Of a stretch of 34,810 bases of DNA, positions 14,645 to 22,105 are shown piece by piece. The stretch spans positions 1 through 34,810 of the forward strand of contig RECM01000194.1 of assembly GCA_007694035.1 (NCBI GenBank), in the 5' to 3' direction. Both the position numbers and the translations under genes were made by a program. The notes beneath the pieces are model-generated. The model did not search any database. It was not told the DNA's origin and saw only the letters and a list, made by a program, of their open reading frames with translations. Origin of the DNA: Balneolaceae bacterium. Lineage in GTDB: Bacteria; Bacteroidota; Rhodothermia; Balneolales; Cyclonatronaceae. Position 1 is the first letter of the stretch. Each line of letters starts with the position of its first letter.

Positions 14645-16973
14645 GGTTGATCCAGTAGATCAGGGCCGGCAGAAAGAGCAGATCGGCCAGAAGGGCCACA
14701 AAGATAGTAAGGCAAACCAGCTGCCCCATAAGCATGGTAGAATCGAAATCACTGGATCCGAGTGTACCGAACCCAACCAGCAGAATCATACTTGTAAGTA
14801 TGATCGCCCGCCCGGTTTTTTGTGTGGTTATTCTGATCGCATCCACCAGAAGTGCGTTTTTTATAGACTCAATGCGGAATCGGGCCAGGAAATGGATGCT
14901 GTCGTCAACAGCTATGCCAAAGGCGATGGTAAAAATAACAGCCGTCGATGGCTTGATGTCAATGCCGAAGTACCCCATGAAACCGGCCGTAATGAGAAGT
15001 GGCATTATGTTTGGCAGCAGGGAAATGAGCACAAGCTTGGCGTTACGGAACATATAACCCATTATCAGCGAAATAATCAGGAACGCAAGCATTATACTGG
15101 CACTGAGCGAAAACACGATATTATCGGTCAGATCGGCAACAAGTATGGTAGTACCGGTAGTTTTTACAGTGATGTCACTGAAATGCTGGTCGGTATAGGC
15201 CCGGATCTCCTCGCGTATCTGATTAATCCTCCATGAGCCGACATCATATACCTGGGTGGCAATACGGGCCTTGCTGTAGGTGAAATCGGCCATTGTGGAT
15301 ACCGCTTCACTTCCGGTAAGCTCAAGCAGGAGCAGGTACTGCTGTATGAGGGGACGATCACCGGGTAGTTGGCCGTAACCCGCAATATTGGCAGGTGTGT
15401 TAACCGGTTGATCGGGCTCGTTCTGCCTGATCGCTGAATTGACTTCAGAGCGGCCTGGATTATCACCCATCAGCCTGTGAACCTCGCTGATCAGGGTTTT
15501 GAATGAGGTGATTCTCTCTATCTCATCATATTCCAGTAAAAATGCCTCAAAATCTGATATTCTGCGAAGCAGATCAGGGTCGGCAATGCCATTCTCAACC
15601 CCGGTATCCAGAACAAACTCGAGGGGAAAAAGTGGGCTCAATTGTTCCCCGATCCGGTTTGTTTCCTGAACCAGGAAAGAGTCGTCGCCTATATCGTCAA
15701 ACACTTTGCCGTTAACCTTGAGTTTAAATACCCCAAGTCCCATCAATACTGTAAAGATGAGGGTACCGATTACAACCAGCCGGTAATTATTTTTAGAAAA
15801 ATTAAAAACACCGAGCAGCATGCTTTCGATAACATGATTAAGCCGTGTGGCCGGGGATCCGCTATGCTGCCGGTCTTTGAAGTAGGGGAGAAGCCCCGGT
15901 ACCATGAAAATTGTTATCAGATAGGCAATGAGAACACCCGCTGCCGTATAGATGCCAAAAGTTCGCATCGGTATCACATTGCTCGTGGCAAGGGTGGCAA
16001 AACCGATGGCCGTTGTAACACTGGTGATAAAGGTGGCACTACCTAAAACAATCAGACTATCGCGCAGGGAATGAAAACGGCCGAAGCCCCAATAGCGGTT
16101 ATCATTGTATTTCACCAGCATATGCACCGAATCGGCGATTCCCACACATAGCAATATGGGAGCAATGCTACTGGTAAGAATCTCAAAATAACCGCCCGTC
16201 AGCTCCAGCAAAGCCACTGTAAAAAGGATTGTAAGCCAAACGATGGCTATCGGTATAACAACACCCTGTACATTGCGGAACAGGAACCATAGCAGCAGAA
16301 TGATCAGAACCGACGATATGGAGATATAGAAAAGTATCTCACTGTTGAGCAACTGAACATACTGGTTCCGGAAATAGGGGATACCGGCAACATAGATACC
16401 GTACGTTCCGCGATAATCTTCAAGCACATTTTCAAGGGCGTGGATTACCTCGCCGCGCACTTTAAAGGAGTTGGTCTCTTCGTCTATCTCCAGATAAATG
16501 GCGGTAAAATCACCAGCCTCATTAACCAGCAGACCTACTGAAAAAGGATCCCTGCGGAATTCATCCAGCACTGCCTGGTAATCGATTTGATTGTCATCAA
16601 AATCAAAAAATGGTACCAGTTCCAGTGAACCCCCTCGGTTTACCAGGAATTCGGCATTGGTGATAGAATTTACATCCACCACATGACGAATGTCGCTGAT
16701 GCGCGCAGTGATGTCACGAATATCGTTGATACGGCCTTCCGTGAACAGATTTTCGGACGCAATGCCAACAATAATGATGTTATCGTCGCGGCCGAATTCC
16801 TCGGAGAAGGAGCGGTACTCCTCAATGGTGGGATCGCTGACAGGAAAGAACCCCTCAAGATCAAAATTTGTCTGAATGCGGAGTACCGGAAAAACGGCGG
16901 CCACGGCAAGCAGCGCAAACAGAACAAGCGCAATCTTGCGGTTATTCAGAATAATATCGGCCAGGTACGTCAA
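14553..16973 (-). CDS. RND/MMPL superfamily exporter (HAE3-like)
   Basis: This 806-residue inner-membrane transporter shows the MMPL two-fold repeat. TM1 (about 10-28) is followed by a large periplasmic loop to about 205 and a bundle of five helices to about 365. A second TM near 398-415 precedes another periplasmic loop, and a second bundle runs to about 775. The segments GIADSVHMLVKYND and GIAVDDSIHFLARFR are the paired acidic TM4-type motifs of proton-driven RND pumps. At 806 residues with no adaptor or TolC gene beside it, it fits the HAE3/HpnN-like group linked to lipid movement rather than AcrB-type pumps. The cargo is unknown. A predicted outer-membrane barrel gene lies upstream on the same strand. 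The last 30 residues, beyond the final helix, are encoded opposite tmk. Confidence 0.88.
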   Translation of the reverse strand: MTYLADIILNNRKIALVLFALLAVAAVFPVLRIQTNFDLEGFFPVSDPTIEEYRSFSEEFGRDDNIIIVGIASENLFTEGRINDIRDITARISDIRHVVDVNSITNAEFLVNRGGSLELVPFFDFDDNQIDYQAVLDEFRRDPFSVGLLVNEAGDFTAIYLEIDEETNSFKVRGEVIHALENVLEDYRGTYGIYVAGIPYFRNQYVQLLNSEILFYISISSVLIILLLWFLFRNVQGVVIPIAIVWLTILFTVALLELTGGYFEILTSSIAPILLCVGIADSVHMLVKYNDNRYWGFGRFHSLRDSLIVLGSATFITSVTTAIGFATLATSNVIPMRTFGIYTAAGVLIAYLITIFMVPGLLPYFKDRQHSGSPATRLNHVIESMLLGVFNFSKNNYRLVVIGTLIFTVLMGLGVFKLKVNGKVFDDIGDDSFLVQETNRIGEQLSPLFPLEFVLDTGVENGIADPDLLRRISDFEAFLLEYDEIERITSFKTLISEVHRLMGDNPGRSEVNSAIRQNEPDQPVNTPANIAGYGQLPGDRPLIQQYLLLLELTGSEAVSTMADFTYSKARIATQVYDVGSWRINQIREEIRAYTDQHFSDITVKTTGTTILVADLTDNIVFSLSASIMLAFLIISLIMGYMFRNAKLVLISLLPNIMPLLITAGFMGYFGIDIKPSTAVIFTIAFGIAVDDSIHFLARFRIESIKNALLVDAIRITTQKTGRAIILTSMILLVGFGTLGSSDFDSTMLMGQLVCLTIFVALLADLLFLPALIYWINPKIDLPSSGATDEARSDHEVPAPNVAHQVF

Positions 16974-17244
16974 AGTTTAATGTTGGTGACTGATTATAAA
17001 AAATACCGGCTGCTGGTATTCATCGTCGAAGCTTGGTAAACAGGTCGAAGATGAATAGCTGCCCGGTGTAGCTGGATTACAAGGTGTAGCTGAATTACAA
17101 GGTGTAGCTGAATTACAAGTAGTGTACGTGTACGAGTACGAGCAGGTCCGGTCATCATACAGATTCGGCCACCATACTGGTATCGCTCAGAACAATTTAA
17201 GGGTGAAATTCAATCCCCGTTCAGTAGTATTTCCTGCACATTTT
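16974..17244. other. 271-base gap between the MMPL exporter and barrel genes
   Basis: No gene is supported here. It contains three 18-base tandem repeats (17065-17118) followed by a GTAC-rich stretch (GTACGTGTACGAGTACGAG). A short open frame on the plus strand crosses the region but has no family resemblance and a stop at 17056. I see no convincing terminator or promoter for the minus-strand gene downstream, so whether barrel and exporter share one transcript is open. Confidence 0.5.
17065..17118. repeat. Three tandem 18-base repeats
   Basis: Units at 17065-17082, 17083-17100 and 17101-17118 read GGTGTAGCTGrATTACAA; the last two are identical and the first differs at one base (G for A). The array is non-coding. 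Shorter matches occur nearby: TGTAGCTGAAT inside the barrel gene (17491-17501) and GGTGTAGCTGG in the gap before dxr (21975-21985). Confidence 0.9.
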
Positions 17245-18705
17245 TCACCAATATGCCCTCACTCCTCCGTAAATGAACGAATTGGATGCAAAATTCCGGA
17301 AATGCACATGTCCGTATCCTGCTTCGGGGAGTTTGCCACCAAAAAAATGCCCGCCAATCCGGAGGCTGATACCATCGCTGATATCATATTGCCATTCCGG
17401 ATTTATCCAGAAGTCGTCGCCGTTGAAGTTGTACCTTGTGAACGCTCTGAGTGTCATCGTATCACGCCTGAAGCTGCGTTGCATCAATAGTGTAGCTGAA
17501 TGATAGTATTCGTCCTGCAGCAGAAGCTCCTCGTAATCAATGATCAGTTCGCCAAGGTATTGGGCACTTACCAGCCATCCGGACCGGGCATAGCGCAGAC
17601 CGGTCATACCTGATATGAGTGGTTTTGCCCTGAGCAGGCCATTTGCGCTGTCGGCTTCAAGGCTGCGTGTAATGAAGTCGATTTCACCGGCAAGCCTGAT
17701 TATCTCCTCAATGGGCAGATTTTGCGTATCTGTGGCCAACAGTTCATTAATACGTTCAAAAGAGACGTTTTCAGGCAGATAGTCGGCATCCCGGCGGTGG
17801 TACCAGGCAATTTCAGTCTGAGAATTCAGGTTTCCGGCCAGGCGGAATACCGAGCTTACGGTCGTAATTATTGTGGGCCTGTAGCGCTCTTTCAAATTGA
17901 GCAGTTCCGGAAGCCGGAACCCGCTTTCTTCAGTAATCTGTAGTGTTTTCCGGTAAGCCGGCAGACCCGGGCGCCAATACATAACTGCCATATTCAGATC
18001 GGAACCGGCCGTTGGCCTCAGAGACAGGCGCACTGCGGCCTGCATATCGCGCAGGGTGATGGTATGTTGCCCCGCCGGTTCAATCCTGGAATTCAGAGAG
18101 TCAGGAACAGGCGGACGCACATCCCACCGGCTGCCCGGTGGCGGAAGGGTATAGGGTTGAAAAACCGGGTTAGCCACAAGTTGCAGGCTGTTGGAGCCAA
18201 AATAGCGGGTATATGAAATGGCATCAACTCCGGTTCGCAGATCGTCGAATGAACGGGTGAGAAATTCCGAAAAATCGACCGGGGAGATCAGGTCTGCAAT
18301 GAACGCCCCGTCGGCCTGCCCCCATACAATGACCTGCCTGCCGATGCGCAGGTCGCTGTCGGGAAGATAGAGCTCGACCCATGCTTCGCGAAGAGTGTAA
18401 TTAACGGAATCGGGCGAAAAGCTGTAGTTGTTGCGGATGTCGCTGGATACGTAAGCCCGGCCATCGGGCAGGCTGGCAAGCAGGTTCAGCCGCAGTTGGT
18501 TCCGACCCGAAATAAGTTCGTTCCTGCCTGTTGTGGTAACCGCGTTATAGTTCTCCATGTAGCCCGACCAGCTGATCTGGGCGTACAAACTGCCACTGTT
18601 TCCCTGTAAAACGGGTAGCACAGAACATAGCAAAATTGTTATTAAAAAACACAATTCAGCCATGTTTTTTAATGACTTGATAAGCATAAGTAAAGAGTGT
18701 TGCAT
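17245..18705 (-). CDS. Predicted outer-membrane beta-barrel protein (DUF1302-like)
   Basis: This 486-residue protein has an N-terminal signal peptide (hydrophobic core AELCFLITILLCSVLPVL at about 16-33, likely cleaved near LYAQ, 41-44). The mature part is rich in alternating polar and aromatic residues and ends in GGVRAYW, an aromatic C-terminus typical of barrels. The segment LRIGRQVIVWGQADGAFIAD and the following LISPVDFSEF resemble the RxGRQxxxWG...NPxD region of DUF1302 outer-membrane proteins, which in Proteobacteria often sit beside MMPL exporters. Here an MMPL exporter also lies downstream on the same strand. Role and cargo are unknown; an export channel or lipid-accepting porin is inferred from context only. 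ATGs a few codons in are alternative starts. Confidence 0.65.
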   Translation of the reverse strand: MQHSLLMLIKSLKNMAELCFLITILLCSVLPVLQGNSGSLYAQISWSGYMENYNAVTTTGRNELISGRNQLRLNLLASLPDGRAYVSSDIRNNYSFSPDSVNYTLREAWVELYLPDSDLRIGRQVIVWGQADGAFIADLISPVDFSEFLTRSFDDLRTGVDAISYTRYFGSNSLQLVANPVFQPYTLPPPGSRWDVRPPVPDSLNSRIEPAGQHTITLRDMQAAVRLSLRPTAGSDLNMAVMYWRPGLPAYRKTLQITEESGFRLPELLNLKERYRPTIITTVSSVFRLAGNLNSQTEIAWYHRRDADYLPENVSFERINELLATDTQNLPIEEIIRLAGEIDFITRSLEADSANGLLRAKPLISGMTGLRYARSGWLVSAQYLGELIIDYEELLLQDEYYHSATLLMQRSFRRDTMTLRAFTRYNFNGDDFWINPEWQYDISDGISLRIGGHFFGGKLPEAGYGHVHFRNFASNSFIYGGVRAYW

Positions 18706-18726
18706 GGTGTGTGTTTGCAGAAATAA

Positions 18727-18757
18727 TTGATTTTAAGCGTGAATATGCGTAATTTTA
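18727..18757 (+). promoter_or_regulatory. Candidate promoter for the SRPBCC gene
   Basis: TTG (18727-18729), a 20-base spacer and TAATTTTA (18750-18757) repeat the arrangement seen before nuoA, one base off the Bacteroidota -7 consensus. Transcription would start near 18765, about 85 bases before the SRPBCC start codon. Motif evidence only. Confidence 0.35.
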
Positions 18758-18794
18758 GTCTATTGTGGAGACTGACTCTGTCAATCATAAAAGC

Positions 18795-18814
18795 ATGCCG
18801 GCTCAAGCCGGTAT
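18795..18814. repeat. 20-base palindrome upstream of the SRPBCC gene
   Basis: ATGCCGGCTCAAGCCGGTAT forms a nine-pair inverted repeat (one G-T wobble) around a two-base centre, with perfect CCGGCT/AGCCGG arms. It sits 36 bases before the SRPBCC start codon, in its probable leader. It may be a REP-like palindrome or a protein-binding site; no second copy is seen in the window. Confidence 0.6.
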
Positions 18815-18850
18815 GGTCACATCAACGTTACGAAGAATACAAATCGGAAT

Positions 18851-19336
18851 ATGGCGCACGAAAGTATCGAAGTAAACCTACCCCTTGCCAAAGTCTACGA
18901 ACTTCTTAACACACCCACCGAATTCCCGCGCTTTCTGCGCAATATCGATCAGGTGAACAAGATTAACTCACAAACTTTCGAGTTTGTAACAGCAATCGGT
19001 GAGAAGGAATTCCGCTGGACAACAAATATAATCGATGATCTGCGAAACACACGTTTTGCCTGGATTACGATTAATGGAAATCTTAATCAGACCGGTACTA
19101 TCCGCTTCACTCCACTGAACAGCGGAAAACGTACGCGAATTGATTTCAGCCTTGACTACAGAACATTCTTCGGTGAGCCGGATGAAGACCTTCGCGGTTT
19201 TATTGAAGGAATTCAGGAACAGCTCAAAACTGATCTGACATACTTTAAAGATACTGCCGAAAGCGGCGGGTTTTTCGATGAGGTAACCTCAGCAAAGTCC
19301 GAGTCGGAAGATAAAAAAGAACAGGCAGCCGTCTGA
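18851..19336 (+). CDS. SRPBCC (START-like) superfamily protein
   Basis: This 161-residue protein has the helix-grip pattern of polyketide cyclase/START-like proteins: an opening strand SIEVNLPLAKVYELLNTPTE followed by a FPRFLRNIDQV helix, a beta-rich middle with EFRWTTNIIDD and FAWITINGN, an aromatic DYRTFFGEP turn, and a long C-terminal helix (LRGFIEGIQEQLKTDLTYFKD). The last 20 residues are charged and probably disordered. Such folds bind hydrophobic ligands in a central cavity; the ligand here is unknown. There is no signal peptide, so it is cytoplasmic. It is divergent from the barrel/MMPL genes with a 145-base spacer and has its own terminator downstream. Confidence 0.75.
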   Translation: MAHESIEVNLPLAKVYELLNTPTEFPRFLRNIDQVNKINSQTFEFVTAIGEKEFRWTTNIIDDLRNTRFAWITINGNLNQTGTIRFTPLNSGKRTRIDFSLDYRTFFGEPDEDLRGFIEGIQEQLKTDLTYFKDTAESGGFFDEVTSAKSESEDKKEQAAV

Positions 19337-19357
19337 CTTTTTTCTAACTAATTTTCC

Positions 19358-19392
19358 AAAGCCCGGGATTAATCCCCCGGGCTTTTTTATTT
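19358..19392 (+). terminator. Rho-independent terminator after the SRPBCC gene
   Basis: AAAGCCCGGG (19358-19367) pairs perfectly with CCCGGGCTTT (19376-19385) across an eight-base loop (ATTAATCC), followed by further T residues to 19392. It lies 21 bases after the SRPBCC stop and ends 19 bases before aroE, so the SRPBCC gene is probably a single-gene transcript with aroE under separate or read-through control. Confidence 0.85.
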
Positions 19393-19411
19393 TGTATGAA
19401 AAGGTCACGCC

Positions 19412-20281
19412 ATGAAATTAGCCTCTTTTCTGCAATCCGGGTATATCGATCAGCCGTTCTGTTTCGTGATGGGCAACCCTGTTGAACACAGCCTGTCGCC
19501 CGATATACAAAATTTTGCCGCACGGCATCACGGTCTGGATTGGACTTATTATAAAGTCGAAGTTCTGGAAGATGAACTGGAAGAAGCTGCAACCCTGTTT
19601 CATCAGAAAAATTTTGCGGGGGCCAACATAACTATCCCGTACAAACAGGCCGTAATGCCATACCTTGATATGATCAAAAAAACGGCCCAGGAAGCCGGTG
19701 CCGTGAATACCGTTGTCAAAAAAGCCGGAATCATAACAGGCTACAATACAGACGAATACGGGTTTTCTCAGCCTCTTGTGAAATTCGCCGACATCCTGAA
19801 GCACGGAACAGCACTGATTTACGGAACCGGGGGAGCATGTGCGGCGGTTGTTTATTCCCTCATACACCACTTTCACGTAGAAAAGATCTTTGTTGTAACC
19901 CGAAATGAAGGTACCTGCAACTCACAGACTGAAATGGTTCAGATTATATCGTATGCAGGTGTGCCGGATGTAATTTCAGAGGTCGATATCATCATCAATT
20001 CGACTCCTCTCGGCATGGGCGATTATAAGGATCAGTCCCCGCTCGATCCCGTTTTGCTACCTGAAATCTCATCCAAAATTTGTTATGACCTGATTTATAC
20101 GCCCATGTATACGAGATTTCTCAGAGAGTGCAGCGATAATGGGGCAATAACTATTAACGGGCTGCCCATGTTCATCCATCAGGCTGCCAAAGCGTTTGAA
20201 CTGTGGACTGGTAAGGAGTTTCCTGTTGAAGAGGCCGGAAACATGCTCCTCAATAAACTGAAGGTGACCGTTGAAGATTGA
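19412..20281 (+). CDS. aroE: Shikimate dehydrogenase
   Basis: This 289-residue enzyme reduces 3-dehydroshikimate to shikimate with NADPH in aromatic amino-acid synthesis. The substrate motif GNPVEHSLSP is at residues 21-30, the catalytic lysine lies in NITIPYK (K78), AGAVNTVV is at 95-102, the YNTDEYGF aspartate is D114, and a nucleotide-binding YGTGGACAA segment and INSTPLGM follow. Its length is usual. The start at 19412 follows AAGG about 10 bases upstream and lies just after the SRPBCC terminator. The end overlaps pgeF by 11 bases. Confidence 0.94.
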   Translation: MKLASFLQSGYIDQPFCFVMGNPVEHSLSPDIQNFAARHHGLDWTYYKVEVLEDELEEAATLFHQKNFAGANITIPYKQAVMPYLDMIKKTAQEAGAVNTVVKKAGIITGYNTDEYGFSQPLVKFADILKHGTALIYGTGGACAAVVYSLIHHFHVEKIFVVTRNEGTCNSQTEMVQIISYAGVPDVISEVDIIINSTPLGMGDYKDQSPLDPVLLPEISSKICYDLIYTPMYTRFLRECSDNGAITINGLPMFIHQAAKAFELWTGKEFPVEEAGNMLLNKLKVTVED

Positions 20282-21005
20282 GCCTCTGATTTGGAATCAG
20301 GATGACGACGTGCTGGTGGCTTTCAGTGCAAAGCAGGCAGGGCTTTTCCCGGATGATTCCATCCCTGGAATTAATCTTGGTCTGAACACGGCAGAAGACC
20401 GGCACAGGGTTTGGCAAAAAAGGGAACTATTTCTTGAAAAACTTGGGATATCTGTATCCAGTGTTGTTTTTGCCCGCCAGATACACAGTGCCGATGTACA
20501 TTATGTATCTGAACCGGGTACCGTTGACGGGGTCGACGGCTTTGTAACCGACCGGCCGGGACTTGCACTTGCCATACAGGTAGCCGACTGCGCGGCAGTG
20601 TTCCTGGCCGACCGTACCAACGGTGTAATTGGAGCCGCACACGCCGGATGGAAGGGCGCTGCAGGCAATATCGTAATCAATACGGTTACGATGATGCAGT
20701 CGAAAGGGGCGTTGCCTGAAAACATGCGGGCCTGGATCAGCCCGTGTATAGGAGCCACCCGTTTTGAGGTTGGAGAGGAAGTGGCCGGACAATTTCCGGC
20801 TGATTTTGTGCTCAGAACAGGATTTCAGAAACCTCATATCGATCTGAAGGGGTTTGTGCAAAGCCAGTTGTTACATTGCGGGCTTGCCGGGGATCGAATT
20901 TATACCAATACGGGTTGTACCTACGACGATTCTGAACAGTTCTATTCCTACCGCAGAGAAAAGGATAAGGCTGGCAGGATGATGGGCCTCATCATGATGC
21001 GATAG
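20271..21005 (+). CDS. pgeF: YfiH/PgeF family (DUF152) purine nucleoside phosphorylase-like protein
   Basis: This 244-residue protein belongs to the family once called multicopper polyphenol oxidase, members of which have purine nucleoside phosphorylase/adenosine deaminase activities, or peptidoglycan-editing activity in E. coli. The metal triad is complete: H72 (QIHSADV), C107 (VADCAAV) and H124 (AAHAGWKG). The closing CTYDDSEQFYSYRREK is also typical. The start is TTG at 20271 with AAGGTG just upstream, inside the end of aroE. The next gene begins at the base after its stop, so aroE, pgeF and the HDAC-like gene look translationally coupled. The exact substrate here is not known. Confidence 0.9.
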   Translation: MKIEPLIWNQDDDVLVAFSAKQAGLFPDDSIPGINLGLNTAEDRHRVWQKRELFLEKLGISVSSVVFARQIHSADVHYVSEPGTVDGVDGFVTDRPGLALAIQVADCAAVFLADRTNGVIGAAHAGWKGAAGNIVINTVTMMQSKGALPENMRAWISPCIGATRFEVGEEVAGQFPADFVLRTGFQKPHIDLKGFVQSQLLHCGLAGDRIYTNTGCTYDDSEQFYSYRREKDKAGRMMGLIMMR

Positions 21006-21902
21006 ATGCGAGTAAGTTATTCACCCGGTTATTATGCCTCCATACCCGACGGGCACATTTTCCCCATGGGGAAATTCGACGGTCTGCACAGGTACCTCAC
21101 CGACGAAGGGATTGTTAACCCGTCTGATGTAATCTGCCCGCGTGAAGCCGAACTTTCGTCACTTCTGCTGGTGCATACCCCGCATTACCTTGACTGCATT
21201 CTCAACGGAAATCTCGGCAGGAAAGAAGAGAGGCGCATGGGACTTCCCTGGTCGCCATCGCTTGCCCGCCGTTCCAGACTCGCTGTACAGGGTACAATAA
21301 ACGCCGCCCTGATGGCCCTCGAAGACGGCATATCCGGTAATCTCGCCGGGGGAACCCATCATGCCTTCCCGGACTACGGTGAGGGCTTTTGTGTTTTTAA
21401 TGATGTTTGTGTAGCCGTCAGAACCTTGAAACAGGCACACTGGATTAAAAAAGTACTGATCATCGATCTGGATGTTCACCATGGAAATGGCACTGCAAAC
21501 TATTTCAGGAATGATCCGGATGTGTTCACTTTTTCGATGCACGGTGAAAAAAACTTCCCTTTTGTGAAACCACCCTCCAGCTATGACATCGGCCTGCCCG
21601 ATAAAACAGGTGATCAGGTTTATCTCAGAACCCTCGAAGAGGCCCTGGGTATGGTTTTTGGCTCATTCAGTCCCGATCTTGTGATATACCTGGGTGGCAT
21701 CGACCCGCTTGAATCGGATCATTTCGGCCGGCTCTCTCTTAGTTTGAATGGCCTCAGGAAAAGAGAGGAGATGGTGATCCATGCGGTTAAGGAGAACGAC
21801 ATCCCCCTTGTACTGCTGTTATCGGGCGGTTATGCACCCACATTGAAAGAGACCGTTACGGCCCATGCCATGATGTTCAGGGTAGCCAGGGAACTGGTTT
21901 AA
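21006..21902 (+). CDS. Histone-deacetylase-superfamily amidohydrolase
   Basis: This 298-residue zinc hydrolase has the core motifs intact: GGTHHAFPDYGEGFCVFND (115-133, histidine pair H118-H119), DLDVHHGNGT (154-163, metal ligands D156 and H158), GGID (third ligand D233) and SGGYAP (catalytic tyrosine Y276). Bacterial members remove acetyl or related groups from lysine side chains, polyamines or small molecules; the AcuC group is linked to acetyl-CoA synthetase. No acetate genes are adjacent, so the substrate is open. The ATG directly abuts the pgeF stop. There is no signal peptide, so it acts in the cytoplasm. Confidence 0.9.
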   Translation: MRVSYSPGYYASIPDGHIFPMGKFDGLHRYLTDEGIVNPSDVICPREAELSSLLLVHTPHYLDCILNGNLGRKEERRMGLPWSPSLARRSRLAVQGTINAALMALEDGISGNLAGGTHHAFPDYGEGFCVFNDVCVAVRTLKQAHWIKKVLIIDLDVHHGNGTANYFRNDPDVFTFSMHGEKNFPFVKPPSSYDIGLPDKTGDQVYLRTLEEALGMVFGSFSPDLVIYLGGIDPLESDHFGRLSLSLNGLRKREEMVIHAVKENDIPLVLLLSGGYAPTLKETVTAHAMMFRVARELV

Positions 21903-22003
21903 ACATGATAAACCGTCCGTTTAAAAATATCATCAACCCGGCAAACTCTTTGCGCGCCATTGGTGTTATCGCAGGGTGTAGCTGGTGTTACTGAAAGGGT
22001 TCA

Positions 22004-22011
22004 TATATTTA
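22004..22011 (+). promoter_or_regulatory. Weak -7-like element before dxr
   Basis: TATATTTA lies about 95 bases before the dxr start and is one base off TAnnTTTG; no TTG is present at the -33 position (CTG instead). Listed because the 203-base gap before dxr should hold a promoter and nothing better is seen. Confidence 0.2.
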
Positions 22012-22105
22012 AAACCTGACAATGTACATCATCTGATGAATGAATGAATAATCGCCGGGCTTATAAAAACGGTACTAACAGCGCCCAAACAACGACCAAA
22101 CTACT

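Noticed and set aside
17065-17118. Possible tRNA or tRNA-derived fragments (GGTGTAGCTG resembles a D-arm)
   Set aside because: No acceptor stem, anticodon arm or T-arm can be paired; the similarity stops at the short motif and the sequence is a simple tandem repeat.
17122-17490. Plus-strand open frame next to the 18-base repeats
   Set aside because: Most of it is antisense to the barrel gene, it has no ribosome site and no family resemblance, and upstream its frame is closed at 17056.
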